A stretch of 64,000 bases of DNA from Prunella strophiata (GCA_036583965.1 JAZBQD010000015.1:66184330-66248329); one strand, 5' to 3'. Positions 12,501 through 27,622 are shown, numbered from the stretch's first letter. The notes: generated by a model not told the origin, from the letters alone. Made by a program: numbers and translations.

Positions 12501-13782
12501 TTCAAAACTTGCAGATGAGCTTGCTCACTGAAGAAAGGTTTTACTCAGCTCAAATCAGTCTATGATGCTTATGTGCTCAGATGCATTTCATTTCAGAAAA
12601 TGCTTTAAACTATTTGTAATTTTTTGGAACTGGAAGCACAATGGAAAGCCCATCCACCTTTTCTTTCTCTTAGAGATGCTAAAATAATTTTTTTAATATA
12701 AGCTACTTCAGCCTCAACAGATAAAACTTTAGTCTGCAGAAACAAACTGTCCCCTGTATGATGATTTTGTGAAAAAATACCCAAAACACGAAAAGAAGCC
12801 AGAAAAAAACCCAAGTAAAAACATAGCAACACAATGCTTTCTGAGATGGCTGCTCTCTTATTTTGATAATGTAACTCCAATTCTTGACAATCCAAAAGTA
12901 TCTCCAGAGAGTAATCTCTAGAGGACCATAAAAGCAGAACTGAAGCACTCTGGATGATTTTTCATCTATTTATACAGTAACTTGTATATTTTCCAGGTAA
13001 AAACAAGCACTCCCTCCAGGATGCAATTACTAGCAGGGGTAGAGATGAAGCTACTGAAAGACAAAAGTCCTTAGTTGAGCATTCCTTGAAAAATATGCTT
13101 TTATAAGCACATACCTCCCAGTCTAGCCCAGAGTTTCTAAACTTGTTCATTGAATTAAAAAAAAAAAAGGAAAAATAATACCCAAACCCTCCGTCCCTTC
13201 AAATATGCTATTTAAATAAAACTAAAACAATGCCCCAATGATAAACACTGCTAAGCTTTGTAATTTACTTGCTGATGTTTAAAGAGATTGGCAAAGAAAA
13301 CTTGGCTCTGAAAGATAAAAATATGCTGAGAGTGGGTCAGAACCATTTCCATCAGACTGTTACTGCAGTTTTGCAATGCTTGTGACCCAAATTTCCTTTA
13401 TCCTCACTTGCCTTTTCTGACCCTCCAGAAAGCTTGGGACCCACTGGGTGAAAAAGACAGGCTTATTCAATTTATAACTCTACTAAATTTGGGCAAATTT
13501 CTGAGGCAAATGGGGTAAGCTTACTTCCCACACAAATAGATAAAAGATCATCAATCATTCTTAAGCATTCTCATTGCTCTTCATTTATTGCTGTGCTTAC
13601 AGCTGGACTTCATTCTGTTCTTTAACAACTTCTTTCTTATAGAAGTCTTTTGGAATAAAAGTGTTTTGTGCAAGCAGAGTTAAAAATGTAAACATACAAG
13701 AGCTCCACAGTAAATAAAGAATATAGGAAGTGCAAACAGCCAGAGGGAAGGATAAGGAAAGATGGTTGCATGAAATACAAAC
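9518..13782 (-). other. FHOD3: FHOD3 intron (4.3 kb)
   Basis: Intron with a long pyrimidine tract (plus strand) at about 9818-9877, some 300 nt from the acceptor of exon 9303-9517, followed by an A-rich stretch at 9893-9924. No gene or transposon is recognised. Confidence 0.8.
9818..9877. repeat. Polypyrimidine/polypurine tract (CCT-rich)
   Basis: About 60 bp are almost wholly C and T on the plus strand, dominated by CTC and CCT units. In the FHOD3 transcript it is a GGA-rich purine tract roughly 300 nt upstream of an exon. Such tracts can bind splicing factors or form triplex DNA, but that is inference. Confidence 0.85.
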
Positions 13783-13833
13783 CTCTCTTCTCTTGCTTGT
13801 CTTAGTTCTTCTCTTTTGTCTAAATAATCACGG
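13783..13833 (-). CDS. FHOD3: FHOD3 micro-exon: coiled coil, second part
   Basis: This 51-nt exon (phase 2 at both ends) encodes RDYLDKREELRQAREE, with split codons for Asn at the start and Arg at the end. It matches the mammalian REYLDKREEQRQAREER. The acceptor is CTCTTTCTAG and the donor GTTTGT. It continues the charged helix begun in the preceding exon without interruption. Confidence 0.96.
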
Positions 13834-16800
13834 CTAGAAAGAGAATTACAGTAAATTGCAGCAGAAGAAAAAGGTAAGTAATAGAAATATAAGTACAGTG
13901 GGAGAAACCAAGAGTGGTACACACAAACTGATCAGAGACAATGAAGGCTGTTGCCAAACAACCTGTTTGTTTTTGCAAAAATTGCTGAGAAGTGCACACT
14001 TATCCATACATACACCACCAAATATGTAGTTTGGAACGTCATTAAAAGTAATTCTAAAAAACCTGCAAAAAATGAAAAACTTGAAGCATGCTTTGAAATC
14101 TGGTATCTGAAATGAGATTCAATGAACTGCACTTATCCACAGGGAGCAGGCACATGAGTGGCTATTAAACCATCCCTCATTTGCTCCATCTCCATTTGCT
14201 CCCCTGGCAGGATAGACTGAGGCAGTGAGCAAACCTATTGGCCTTCTTTCTAGGGAACCTTTCCCTAGTGAGTTTTAGTTGCCACAGCTGGAAACAGGAC
14301 AGGGGACTGGCTTTACTAAGATGGACAATTCTGCATTCCAAGAGGGTGTGTGCATCACTGGACAGATAACAACCTTTCACTTCCTTATTTTTCACCCAGA
14401 GTTGGAGATACAAAACTCCTTTTATGTCAGCTGCCACTCCCACAGCTCCTCAAGTAACCCATATATTTAACTTTTGCCAAGTTTGCTGGATGCTTGACTA
14501 CTATGATTTTGGACAGGCCTGCCACATCCACAAACATGGATGCAAATTTAACTCAGAGCACAGCAGAACCCAGCAAATGTCCACCCTATCTCAATATCAC
14601 AGCAAGATGGTTTCTTACAATATATTTTTTATATTTGGTTGAATCTGGTAGACAAAACTGATCAGGCCTTCATCTTATCTTTCACAGTGTAAGCTGTGAG
14701 TGCCAGAAAGATTTTCAGAACTACTCCTTTTATTAATAATCCCTTTTTTTCCCCCTTTATACAGTGTCATTAAATGAATTACTTATCATCTATTATACCA
14801 ATAGCTATCAAACATCTGCTTGCAACTGCTCTTCAAAAGTCCTTTAACAGGGAACACACATTACTGTTTCAGGCCATCTCCACAGGCTTTGAATTCTGAA
14901 CTGGTTATATTTTTACAACATTTTAAAAGTATTCCAGGAAATCTTCAGCAGGCAAATTTTAACATTGCTTTTTTCCCCTCTGACAACTTTCAATCTTCCC
15001 TACAGTGGAAAAAAAACCACTTCATTTTAGGACATATTGTTCTACATATGCAATGGGTACAATAGTCCTTCTACTGAGAAAAATGGTCTTTCTGCAAAGC
15101 ACTACTTTAGTGAGCAATAGCTTATGAAGCTTTGTAGCTCCTCTCCTAATTCTTCAGCTCTCCTATCCTCCAGCTCTTTCTGGAGTGATGCTTTTCTTTA
15201 AATTATCCACAATTTGTCAATAATGGTGCCAGAACCTAGTGCAGTGTTCTTGAGGCAGAGTTGGAAAGAATGAGATAACAAATGAGTCATGATGGTAAAT
15301 CCAGTACAGCTCACGAGTTTAAAGAATTGCAAGTGCTATTTTTAATCAAAAATACATCTTCAGAGACTGGATTTCTAGCCAGACTGATGATATGATAATG
15401 AAATCCCAGGAACTCTTATGAAACTGTCCATGACTGCTTGCTGTGACTTTGTCTTCCTCCTGCCAGACTGTTTAATCAGCTATTGGATGCTGTCTGTTTG
15501 TGAAGTCTGGTGGCTTTGGATACCCTCTGCTCAAACAAAAGTTACAACTTTTGGGTGATCACAAAACTCAAATCCAAGAGATGAAAACACTGGGCATTGA
15601 AAAATAATCTTAAATATGTAGCACAATCATGACATTTAGTTAATCAGTTTCTGACTCTGAAATAAAAAGGGATAAAAATGTATATTTTGAATTTTTTTTC
15701 TGATTTTAAGAATCCTCTTTTAGTGACAGAACCACCAGTGTTGTTCTACTGAAATGTGCAGATCTGTTATTCAAGCAGGTCAATCTGCCAAATGCCCTGT
15801 TGGCTTTTTTGGTCTGGGAGTTTCCTTTCTGAAAGATGATGTTGGCTGTCCATGGCAGCCTGCTGAAGCCTGATGATACCACTTAGAGGGAGAGTTTTTG
15901 GAAGAGGCTGGAAGACTGCAACCTTATCGTTTCTGTTTCAGGAGAACTTGGGCAGCTGCTGGCTGCCAAAGATCCTATTATGGTGCTCTTCCACCTTCCC
16001 TCTGCCTCTCATTTCCTTCTAAACTAGCTATCTTCTGGAGCCAGGAGAATATCAATCAACCACTCCTATGTTACTCCTCTTTCCAAATTCACAGAATCAC
16101 AGCCTGTTTCCACTTCTTACTAAAGGGATGATTACAGTGAAAACAATCCTGCATACTAATAAACAAGCTAATGTGAAACCCTAATGTGCCATCTTTTCTG
16201 TAACTACCAATTCTAAGGCTTCAAAACATTTATATTACCATTCTTTAAGTTATTACATTATGTCTTCTAACTACTAAAAATAGGTTTGCTTTTCATTCCT
16301 GTTTACGAGGAAACAAATTGATTTCTTAGTGTACACTCTTCAGACTGAAGGCAAACAATTTCAGGTATAGATTCCATATGTGTCCTTGGCCCACTGCAGT
16401 CCTTGTGAAAGTCTCTGCTGGGATTTCTAGGCGTGGACTGAAGAGGTTGAGGGGGCTTGTCTTTTACTATCCTCAGGCAGCATACCCTGGGATCCCACAT
16501 CACACAACATTTTCTCAGACGTGCAAATGCAAAGTCCCTCATTCAGCTATGAAATTTTTGTCTGGCCAAGGTTTGAACAGTTATTTTGGTCATTATCTTC
16601 CATCAGTTGTTGATTCCAGGAGGAAGAGACACATATTCAGAAACACAGGAAAAAGTAGTTAAAAACCACTACCATACAGCAAAACATTTTTACTTTGCAT
16701 AACTTAAAAGCAAAAAGATGTTTCAGTTCTGTCCCTTCCTCCCTTCTTGATACCTTTGTCCCACTGCTCCACCTTCAAATCCTATGCCTCACTGAGATTG

Positions 16801-17069
16801 TAATTTGGTGAGAATATTAGCTAATAAAATTGAGCCTCTGTACATACCCAGGTAGTATAATTGGCAGTCTTTAAAAAAAGTAGCTTTTTTATTAAATGCC
16901 AAAATTCGTGATGTGTTTAATCTATCAGTTTTTATGATACTTAGATCAAGAAAAGTATCTAAAGAGACAAACTATTCATCAATTCAATTACTTTGCAGCT
17001 GAATGTCTCAATGATTGATCAATCTATCACACATTAAAGCAAGAGACTGAGAGCAGATTTGGGTCCTAC
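13834..17069 (-). other. FHOD3: FHOD3 intron (3.2 kb)
   Basis: Intron between two coiled-coil exons, with donor GTAGGA and acceptor TTTCTAG. No other feature is recognised. Confidence 0.8.
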
Positions 17070-17204
17070 TTGAATTTGTTTCTTTCTTCACGTTCTATCC
17101 TTTGCAACCTTTCTTCTCTCTCCTGACGCCGTCTTTCTCTTTCTGCTGCCAAGGACTCCTGGTGCTGCCGAAAAGATGATGTAAGGAGACCACCCAAAGC
17201 TGGC
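17070..17204 (-). CDS. FHOD3: FHOD3 exon: charged coiled coil, first part
   Basis: This 135-nt exon (phase 2 at both ends) encodes PALGGLLTSSFRQHQESLAA and then ERERRRQEREERLQRIEREE with RNKF. It is nearly identical to mammalian FHOD3, whose coiled coil lies between the linker and the acidic region. The Glu/Arg periodicity predicts a single long charged helix or coiled coil. The last bases AA join the next exon's C to make Asn (KFNRDYLDKREE). The acceptor is TTTTCTGCAG and the donor GTAGGA. The frame producing FGWSPYIIFSAAP is a shadow. Confidence 0.97.
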
Positions 17205-20200
17205 CTGCAGAAAAGGAAGATCAGATTTCTCAGTGTCACTTTTATTGATTATACTGGCAAAAAATGAGTAGCAATCATGTAGCGAGTAACATAATCCCAA
17301 CCAGCAGAATGACATGGCAATATTTATGTATGGATCTTTCAAAGCATTGGCTAAACATCTTCTTGCTAAATTGATTATAGATTCTGTGATGAGCTGAAGA
17401 AAAACAATTAGGGTAGGCTTCCTAAATAACCAAATTTCTAAAACACATATGATGTGTAAAAATTCTTCAGTCTGTTTCAACTGCAATATTGTCTAATTTT
17501 TTTTTTTAAACTTTATAATCCTGTTAATAGAAAAGCTGAATCCTGTAAAGGATTTTTTTAAATTTTAAAGGAGAAATCTGTTATGCAATATTGTTAAAAA
17601 CAGATGTGTCACAAACACCTGAGAATCCTCTATACAGAAAAACAAAAGTAAAGGAAGATGTCAGAAGTGCCCTAGAGAATTCAAATGCTCCCTTAAGTAT
17701 CAGGCATATTTTTCCTTTATACATTAATAAATTTGGTTATCATGATTTCCCTGCTGCATGTGCTGTAAGAGCAAGATGAATATCATAGTAGAACATACCT
17801 GTAAAACACAAAGGGAAAGTGTTCCCAAAACATATTTAAAAACTAACAGAAATGATAGCCTCTATGGTAAAGACTTTTCAAAGATATAAAGCTACATTTA
17901 CATTCACTCACAGTTTGGTGCTGACATAGATTTTTTTATTGGCTTTACTCTAAGTAGTAGTTTGTCTAGGAGAGTGGGTCCTCTTACACAACCTTCCCCC
18001 AACATGTTGGTATTGGTACCACCAACTTCTCACATGGCAACAGAGTGACCTCAGAGAAAACGTGTCTTTCTTTCTGTCTCTTAGACAGGAAAAAATCTGT
18101 GTTGTACAGGGTAGCTTTATACAGAGGCACACTGATTGAATTAGACTGATAAAATCAAAAAGACATAACTCATGTAGAGAGGTTTCTGTGCATTGTTGTA
18201 ACATGAGTTTTGCAATGAAAGGATTAATGAGAGAAATAGATACTGCCTTTTGTGTAAAAAGAAACTAAACCCTGCCTGCCTACAGGAAGGCTCCTTAACC
18301 AGTAATGCAAACCTGAATAAATTTCCCTTATTTCTAAGAACTCAGACCCTCTCCCTTATTTATTTACTTGCCTATGGCTGCACAGTGTCGGCATTTAGCA
18401 TAATGGCACCAGTTCACTAGTGAACATAGGTGCAAAAGAAGATAAAAATATTAATGCAAACCTATCTTCCCCAAGAGTCAATGTCTGTATAAGCAGAAAC
18501 ACCACAAAACATAGCCATTTCAGCCCCACTGGCAGCAGGGCAGCATGAATATAATGTCAATAATTTCAATAAATTGAATTTCAATATGTCATATCCCACC
18601 CGCATAAACATTACATAAGATGGTATAAAACTTGATATTCTGTAAGACTCCCTGCTGGCACTCCTCCAAAGCTACAGTATCAATGCTGGATCACACTCAA
18701 AACCATAAAAATCTCTAATATGCTTCAGCACTAAGAAAAGGGGGGAAAAATCCTCAAACCCTGACAGTCAAGTACGTGTGGTGAATTCTCCCTTGAGCAT
18801 ATTTTAAATTTATTTTAACTTTTGACCTCTTAGTGCATGTTTCAAGAGAAAGCGCTTAGCAGAAACAGTAGCTCCACTGTACTAAAATTCCAAAGCTAGA
18901 GCTCCATCTCTGTAGTAGCACAAAAAACATGGCAATATGGTTGGATATAACATCAGAAATTACTTTTGGAAGGGGAAAAATTAACAGTACCTCCATGTGA
19001 AGATAATGGAAATTAACTAGGAGAGATGGCAAAAGAGGGTCTCTATCAAGTCTTTGTTTTTATCTGTTTTGTGTATTCAGCTTGATATCTCATCATGCCC
19101 AGCTGCCATGAAGTCTGCAAACTCCATTTAGGGTCAAAGGAAGGTATGGCTTAAAAGAAGACAGAAGGGAAAATAAGGGGAAGGATGCTGAGAGACCAAA
19201 AGAGTGATTGTAGGTCTGCACATCATCTAGCAGATTGGAAGCCTTCAGCTCTGACTGAGCTTTTTGAGGCCCTACAAAAAATGCACATTCTTATGCAAGG
19301 GATTACAGGGAAATCACATGGAGATGTACAGCTCAGTCCTGCAGATGGGATTCTAAGCTAACCCTGGTAGTAAAATACCTCCACACCTTGTTTGGAGGTT
19401 TGATCTAGCATAGTTTGGCTAGCATTGCTCACTGGGATAAAATTTGCAGATGTATGAAGAGCAGCATCACAATCTAAACAGAAGATCCACATCTGTATAT
19501 CCAGAAGAAAAGCCAGTGTCTAAGGAACTGAAAATGTTAGCTGGCCATCTCTTCAAAACGAATCAAATCAACAACAATTAGTCAAAACTTGGAATTTCCG
19601 TATTTCTCACTGGTTATGAGTGCATACTTCAGCTGCATTACAAGCTGTGCACACACATACCCAGTTCAATTCCTTTGTCCCAAACACAGCCATATTGTGT
19701 ACAACAGTTTGTTGCATGAAATGGTCAAATCTAACAGTCCAAGCTGCCAGAAAGGTTCCGTACATAGAGGTCATAATTAAACAGACAGGAACAGAGTCAG
19801 CTGACCCCTTGTGTGACACTGACTTCTTAAAGCACAAACAGTCAAGGTTTTGGGTCTTCAGTCACATTTAGAAAAGAGCTGGCAAAGAAACAGCACCGCT
19901 GTAGCTGGGTTAGTGCTCTCTTAGTGGTTACACCCACTCAACCACACACATCTGCCCTCGGCGGGGACCACACCTCACACCAAACGCTGAGACCAGCTGC
20001 CTCATGAAGCCTCATGAACTCACAGCCTCACTGCAGATATCAAATACTGCAGCTCAGCTGGTGTTTGGGTGCACCAATACTCTTTCTAATGTGAACTGCA
20101 ATCTGTAAATGCACAGTTTTAGTATTTAGGAAACTCTATCAGTAATTTTCTACACATGCATAAACTAAACCTGCGGTAAGCAGGTTATTTTCAGGGTCTA

Positions 20201-23200
20201 CAAACCTCTAAAGCAGCCAGAGGAAAAGCAAGCATTAAGAGGTATTCCTCACACATTCTAAACAATTTAAAAGGGATTTGTCTGTGTACAGTTTGTCGAC
20301 AAAATCTGATTTTTATTTCTGTATTTCCCTGGCAATAACACTTAAAGTACATATTCCCTTTTAGTGAGCACATACTTGAATTGCAAATGGCAGCATGACT
20401 GGCCAAAGCAGCTGGTGGGAAGGCTTGGGCTGAGCCACTGGGTAATTTTGTTGCTTTGATGCAGTTTGAAGGGTGACAGTGCCTTCAGGTCCTCAAGAAT
20501 TTTTAGGTCTTATTGCTGCAGGCTGCATTTTAAAAATAGATAAGCAAGAAAAAGGCTAAAAAACTTCTGGCATTGAATCAAAGGTGATAAGAGATTTTAA
20601 CAGTAAAGAGAATGTGAATTCTCAATGAAAGCATAATAGAGTGATCACTCGCAAAATGGGGTTACAGCTAATATAGGCCAGCATTTTAGTACTGGTGTCA
20701 TATGTTACCAGCTGGTAATATCAACCATTTGTTCAGCTCCACAAATACAATCCAGAAGGATGCCTTACTCTGACTACTATTTTTAGTCTTGTAGAGAATG
20801 CAAGGCTATTAAGAATGGACTGTTAATATAAAAAATGTTAAGAAAAAGCTTTCTTATGCCTGCTGTTAAAACCAGTAAAAGCTAAACAAGCTATGTTATT
20901 ACTTTCTCATTCCAGAAAGAAAATACACAACCAGAAAGTGTCTAGGTCTGTGGATTTCTGAATAGAGCTCCTCACCACAAAATCAGGACACAGGGCCAAA
21001 GAGGTCATTAGCAACTTATCTTACTGGAAGAAGAGATAGGAAAAGGAAAGAATGGGGGGAAAAAAAGAAAAGTAGGCAAAAACATATACACACAGCATAG
21101 GATACAAAGCCAAAATGTTGACTGTAGGCCAAAGCTCTGCTGAATAAAAATTCAGCTAGCCTGACCTACAGCATTTAACACAGCAGTGAATTAGTAATCA
21201 TTATTATAAACACAAATTCATGCAGACACAAGATATCTCTACACTTTTTTGCAAGTTCTTGCAGTTTTCTGAAAACATTCCATCATGGACTATACATTGT
21301 GAAGGGGATTATGTGCCCTGAATTACTCTAATCTTGTTGCAAACCAAAGAAAATATTTCTGTCTTACTGAAAGCAAAACTGAAATTCTGAACTTCAAATG
21401 CTCTTAATTCACATAAGTTCTGAGATACTATTTTGTGGCTGCCTTTCCCTCTATTCAGTAGAATTCTTAAAATTTTCTAAATAGAAATGGTTATCTACAG
21501 GAAGAATACAAAAGTATATTTTTACTATCTAAAAAGAAATTACCAGATGGCTTATGAGAGGAAATCCCTTTAGGTCATAAGGTTAATATTCAGGATTGTC
21601 TTTAATACAACATGGGGCAGAGTCATTAATAACTTTAATAAGGAAGCACTAATTACCTAATTTTGCAAAGTGCTCCTGTTCCAGCAGCCATGGAAATGCT
21701 ACAGTGAGGGTACAACAGTCAGCAGCTCCTACTTGGCCTTAAGTAACTCTAAAGGTCTCTTGGCTTTAACAAAATAAATCCATTTTCCAGCTTAGAAAGA
21801 GACAAAAGGGGAGGCAAAGCTGCCAAGAGCCATATTGCTTTTCACAGTTAAAGAAACTCCCTGTGTGTTATGTCTCCCTACATGACATGGCAAATTCAAA
21901 AGCATGTTGATATAAGACTTTGCAAACAGACTAAACATTACTTAAGGAATCTTTATAAAACTTCTCTCAAAAATAAACACAAAATTGAGAGCTAAAACTA
22001 CTAATGCTTCCTCTAAGAAAGAAACTTGAGAATGACCAAGAGAAGAAGTGATTAATGTTAAGACTTTTAAGTGGTACAGGGGACTATCCAAATTAGAGCT
22101 ACAGCAGGACAGAGCTGCACAAAGCCTGGGCAATGCACAAGGACTTTCTACATACACTCTCCTCTTCCAGCTGACCTGTGCAGTTTTACACTGTGCTTCT
22201 GACTTTCTGCAACCTGTAGCTTCTCAAACTCATGTGAGTTACACCTTGCCTGGAAGTGACTTGCAGAGCCCAGGATGTAGATTGAGGCCAAGGTGGGTGA
22301 GCCCTGAGCATCAGCACTGCACATGGCATGTTCAGCCAGCAACACTCTGCAGTCTGAAACCATAACAAGTTCATGCTTCTGTTTAAACATATGCCCTATG
22401 ATGAAGTCCACAAAGCTGCAATCAAGAATATTGCTTACACAGTAGTTCAACAAGCAGCTAGGCCAGTGCAAGCCACCACTGCTTCCCAAACTGTAAATCA
22501 TCAAGTAATTCCTAAGGTCATTTTTCCTCTTAAAATCTCAGCAATAAAGTTGAGGCTTTTGCCCTGGGCCACTATTATCAGCTACCAAGCTATCCGTTCC
22601 TCATTACGTTACTCAGTGAGAGATGTGCTTGGCAGTTACCGCAAGGAAAAATTGTCACGATCTCTGCTCTGAGAGCCCAGAAGTACACACAGAGAGAGCA
22701 GAAAGCCAAGGAAAGAGGAGCAGCTTTTGGGAGAGCAGCAGCTTTGTAGGCTGTATAGCAGGCTTTGTTTCATAGGTTTTTGTTTTACCTTAGTGCTTAA
22801 CAGCTGGAGTAAGGGAACTGCAGAGCACAAATTAGTGATAAATGGCCAATGAAAAAAAAATAAAATAAAGACGTTGCCAAGAAGCTTTATCCAGCAGCAT
22901 CTCCCTGGTGTTGTCAATTACTGAGACCTTTACTTTTAGTAGAAAATCTCACTGAAAAGCTGTTTGGCATTCTCAAGGACTTAGTTTTGTTTTGCTTTTA
23001 AAGAGAGAAATTTGAAAGAAAGCATCAGATTTCCAGCAAATCACTATTTCGGGCACCTGGAAAGGGAATACAACTCAAAAGAAGAGTATCTGCAGACTTT
23101 TGCTGCACTTTATGCTTTATGCTTCAGGTATGGTGTTTAAGTGTCAGGGGAGAAATAAACCACCTATAATCTAGGCATGCTAATCTCACTGTCTGTGACC

Positions 23201-26200
23201 TGTTTTAGAAATAAACTGTTTGAAGGTAAATTTCCTTTAAAACATATAGAAGAACATGGAAATGAATGAACTCAATATTCAAGGCCCAGCACCATGGGAG
23301 CCCAAGGTAACATATTGCTGTAGATCACAAAGCAAGTGAGATGGAAAACTTATTAAAGAATGTGAAATATATTTAATATTTCTTAAGCCTATTTTTTAAC
23401 GCTCTGGAAAAGCTGGAGATGCTTCAAACACAAATAATCTGCAAACACCACAGTAGGCCTTTACCAGGCTTGGAGATTTGGAAGAACTTCTGAGGGACCA
23501 GCCAGAGGTGGAGACTAAGTTCACAGTGACTGGCCAAGAGCCTCAAGAAGTGGAGGTTTGCTGAGCTGAACTTTCTGGCATTTGATTTAACAGATAGAGG
23601 TGAGACCATGAACTGCTGCTCCTTTGGCACGCAGTGCCACGAGAAGGCTTTCTGAGCTAGGCTGACTGTGCTACTGTCTGACTGTCCAGCCCAGGGGGAA
23701 CCACCTCCTGGCAAATGCATCAGAAGAAACCCACCCTGGGAAACACACCAGCAGGATATTTTTCTGGTAGCAGAATGAATTAAAGCTGGTGCTGAATTTA
23801 GGAGCTCTTGCCTTAGAAGTTACACTCCTTCATGATCTCCTCTAAGGATAGCCATGATCAACAATGCAAACACTTCACCACCAAAAGGACACTAAGGGGG
23901 TGTGAGGGGGTGTGAAGCTTTGCAAGGAACTAGTTTGAGGTCCTGTGGCAGACTCCAGGCTGCAGTTTCAATTTGAGTGACTGTCTTAGATTCCGAGTCT
24001 GACAAAGCAGTCTGGCTAGACAGAAATATCCTATGTGTGAGCATAAGGCATGGAAATACAGACTAGTCCTACAACACATTCTGCTTTCAGGCAAAGGGCC
24101 AGCTTGGAGGGACAGAAAAATGCTTTTCCCCCTGATGTGTCTCAGTCATGCACTGCTCCTCCCCTTTGTTATTAAAATTTATGAGGTTATGAGAGTGATT
24201 TTTAGATTTTTTTATTAACTGGGGAGAAAGAGTTAATTGGTGATTTAAGTTGTGAAGACTGGGAAGCAGCATATTTATGGAACAAAGCACTTCAGGCATT
24301 AGAAAACAGGCAGACTGGGTTATACTTATGCATTAGGAGTGACTTTCACAAGCAGAGAGATACAAGAGAACTGACACACTCCTTCTTCTCTCCCAGTGAA
24401 GGGCTGAAAAAAGTGCCCTGCAATTTGCCCTTCTTCAGCAGGATTCTCATGGCTGCAATAGGCACTTCACAAACATGCCTCTCCACAGGGGATCCAGGGA
24501 AATGAGAGAGAACAACAGCATTGCAAGAAGTTGCCAAAAGGCTGCAGCTGTATTTAGAAACAGTAAAGTAAGCCTTCCCTTCTGCTGTACAATCAGAAAT
24601 ATATAGATGTTGTGGATTTCAAAGAACAAAATCCAGCTACATTTGCACTGACTTATACTGCTCTTATGATTCCTTACTGATCTCAGCCAAAGAGGGTTTT
24701 AAAAGTATAAATGCCCAAATGTCAACCACTGCTTCTTTCCACCTAAGTTGTAGCTCTTGTTTACATAAGCAATATGCAGCCAAGGGTTTGAAAGGCCTGT
24801 CAGGGCAACTGAATGGAGCATGAATCACGGTGCTGGGCACTGCTCTAAATGCTGCTTCTTCCTTCCTCCTCGTTCTCAAAGGTCAGATAAACGGTACCAG
24901 GACCTGCATCTGAAGCTCTTCCCGGCATGATAAAAGACAGGAATCTTTCTGTGAAGGCTTTGCGTAACTGTAGCATAAGCTGAAACCAGAAAACACACCT
25001 TAGAGCTAACCATAGATACTGCATCTGCTTCTTATCAAATGTCTTCCTCTCCCCCCCACCCCCATCTTTTAACTTTTTTTGGGTGTTTGAATCCATGTAA
25101 ATTCTTACCATCAGGAGGTAGGAAATAATGTTTACATAATCTGAGGCAAACACCATTCATAGAAAACTGTGAAAACCTCCACAATACTTTCCATTTACTA
25201 ATTAGTGCCAAGCATTGCGTCATGAACTACATGGCTCACTCTCCAATAAGCAAATTCCATCGGTCAGTCTCTACATGGGTATTTCTTCAGTGCATATCTT
25301 TCAGGACAATGAAATTAAGGAAGGCTTCTGCCCTTCCTCAAAGCAGTCAGTTCTTTTAGAGCTTGCAGAAGCATACATCTGCAGTGGCAGCACTCTCAAA
25401 AAGAACGAGAGAATGCAAAATGGCATCTGAAACTGTAAACTCAATTATCTTTAAAGAAGTAACTGCATCTATTCTGTAGACAACATGCAGCCGTGGTGTA
25501 CACACATTTTCCACACTTCTCAGAGACTCATATATCAGTATATACTCATATACTGATGTTACAGGCTGTAACATCACTCAAATGTAAAAATGCAGAAACC
25601 CTGGTGAGTTCATGAACTACCATGAACAACAAGTGGCAAATTTAAACAGGAGTACAGAGATTTTTGTCATGTAAGGCGGAAAGCAGCAAACATAACCTGA
25701 AGGAAGGACAGAGATGTAACACTGAGCACTGTGTTCAGTCACTTACAACATCTAAGAGATGACGGTTTAAGGTAGAGCACTTTACAGTTTCACAGAAAAA
25801 AGAAAGATGAGGTGTGTTGGCTGGAAGATGCTGCTAGAAGAACTGGCCTCAAAATACAAAATATTTTCCTAGCAGTGATAATAAATATTGGAATATTTTC
25901 AGGAGAAATCATGTACTGCCACTTGAAAACACGTGAGAGTACAGGGATCTTTCATTTAGCTTCTGTGAGACCCATTATAGGTCACAACAGATGATTGCAG
26001 AGCTCCCCTCTGGCCTGACTCTCCATGAATCTGCAAATTTTACAGCTTCATCCTGTGGGGCCAAGGCATTTTGGCTCCAAACCAGCAAGGCACTTATGCA
26101 GATGCTGAAAGTGAGAGCTGGCTTTCCTCACTGGAGCAGGGCCAGCAGCCATCAGCCTCTTGCAGGACAAGCCCAACCATCTTTAGCCATCTCAGTGCTT

Positions 26201-27622
26201 GACCACTTTGGGGTTTCTTTGCCACAGCAGCAATCAGAAGCTTAAAAGAGCAGGGGCTTGAAAAATCTTAAACCTCCAAAGTAGTGGGATACTTTTAACT
26301 CTTGCTTATCTTGCATCAATTTTGCTGAGGTAAACAGGGGTGAATATGCTGGTGTAGAGTTTTTTTATTCTGGTTGCACTTGGCAATAATTTAATTGAGA
26401 TCAGGAATGACAAATCGAGGCAAGGTAGTCCAGGAAGATGAGCAAATGAAAAACAATGCCTTTCTCCAAAGAGAAACTTAATCTAATTACTCACTTGAAA
26501 AAAAGGATTAAATCAATACCTCATGGCTACAAATACATGTATGCTGGAAGAACCTAACTTGAACCATTCTGAGTAACAGTCTGGAAAGGATGTGAGGCAT
26601 TAGGAAAGTTCAAACATATATACATACACACTCAGACACACATATACAGAAATATGCCAAAGAGTCATTAACAAAAATTAACTGGAATACAGAAAAAGGG
26701 TCCTGTAAAAAACCTTAAGTTCAGAAAACAGGGTGGAATATGCAGTTTTATGAATTAGAGGCCAATCTGCAAACAAACAATCCAAACACCATCTGGCCTA
26801 ATTGGGTATTATTTATGTTATTGTACCATATTATTGAATTAAATAAATTAAACACTTTTACATTTCCTTCTTAAAATCAGCATGATAGCCTTTGAAATTG
26901 TCATTGACTCTCAGGTTGTAACAGATAGTTAATTTCTGGTGGTCCAAACCTCTTGTCAAGAATTTCTTTCAAGTATCCATAACATTTTCCTATCTTTTTT
27001 CTTCCCCTAGTACCTTACATAATTCAAAAGAATATTTTGATTGTTCAAAATTTTTTTTTTCCTGGTTTGGGTTTTTTTCCCCTTTTTTTCTTAAAGCAAA
27101 CTGATAACTGGTTGGTTATTAGGAGTTTGCTTCAGCTACAGCAATAAATGTTTTGCTTTTGATGAAATATAATGAGATATAGCCTCATATTTTCAAGAAA
27201 GGACAAAATTATGGCCTAGGAAATTCTGAGCTAAGCACATTTCCAAGATTTTTCAGTTGATTTAAGAGGATAGAAGTGAAAATAGATCTGATTTTATTTT
27301 TAAAAACGGAAAGAAAGAAAATTTTAATTCACCTTTTAATACTTAGAACAGGTTATGTGTGAAGCAACTCTGCTTTATCCATTTAAGTGGAAGAAACAGA
27401 AGTGGGATGGAAATACACCCAACCTTTAACACCAAGTCAGACAGAAAGGCTTGAGAATGAGTGGGAAATGAACACATTTAGATTTTTTTCCATATTTTTC
27501 CCAATGTTAGAAAAAATCTGGCTAGAGCTATTTCCAGTACTCATTCAGAACAGCTTACATTTATCTCCTTCAGTGCTGTCTGCGAAGGAACCTGTTGCCA
27601 AAACACTGATTAATTTACAAAC
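17205..27622 (-). other. FHOD3: FHOD3 intron (10.4 kb)
   Basis: A long AT-rich intron with donor GTTTGT and acceptor TTCTGCAG. I scanned both strands and recognise no exon, tRNA or transposon. Short frames such as 22048-22365 and 23424-23720 look like chance. An A/G-rich stretch lies at about 21037-21075. Confidence 0.75.

Noticed and set aside
17088..17486. 132-residue minus-strand reading frame
   Set aside because: It passes through FHOD3 exon 17070-17204 in the wrong frame and continues into intron; the true frame gives the coiled coil.
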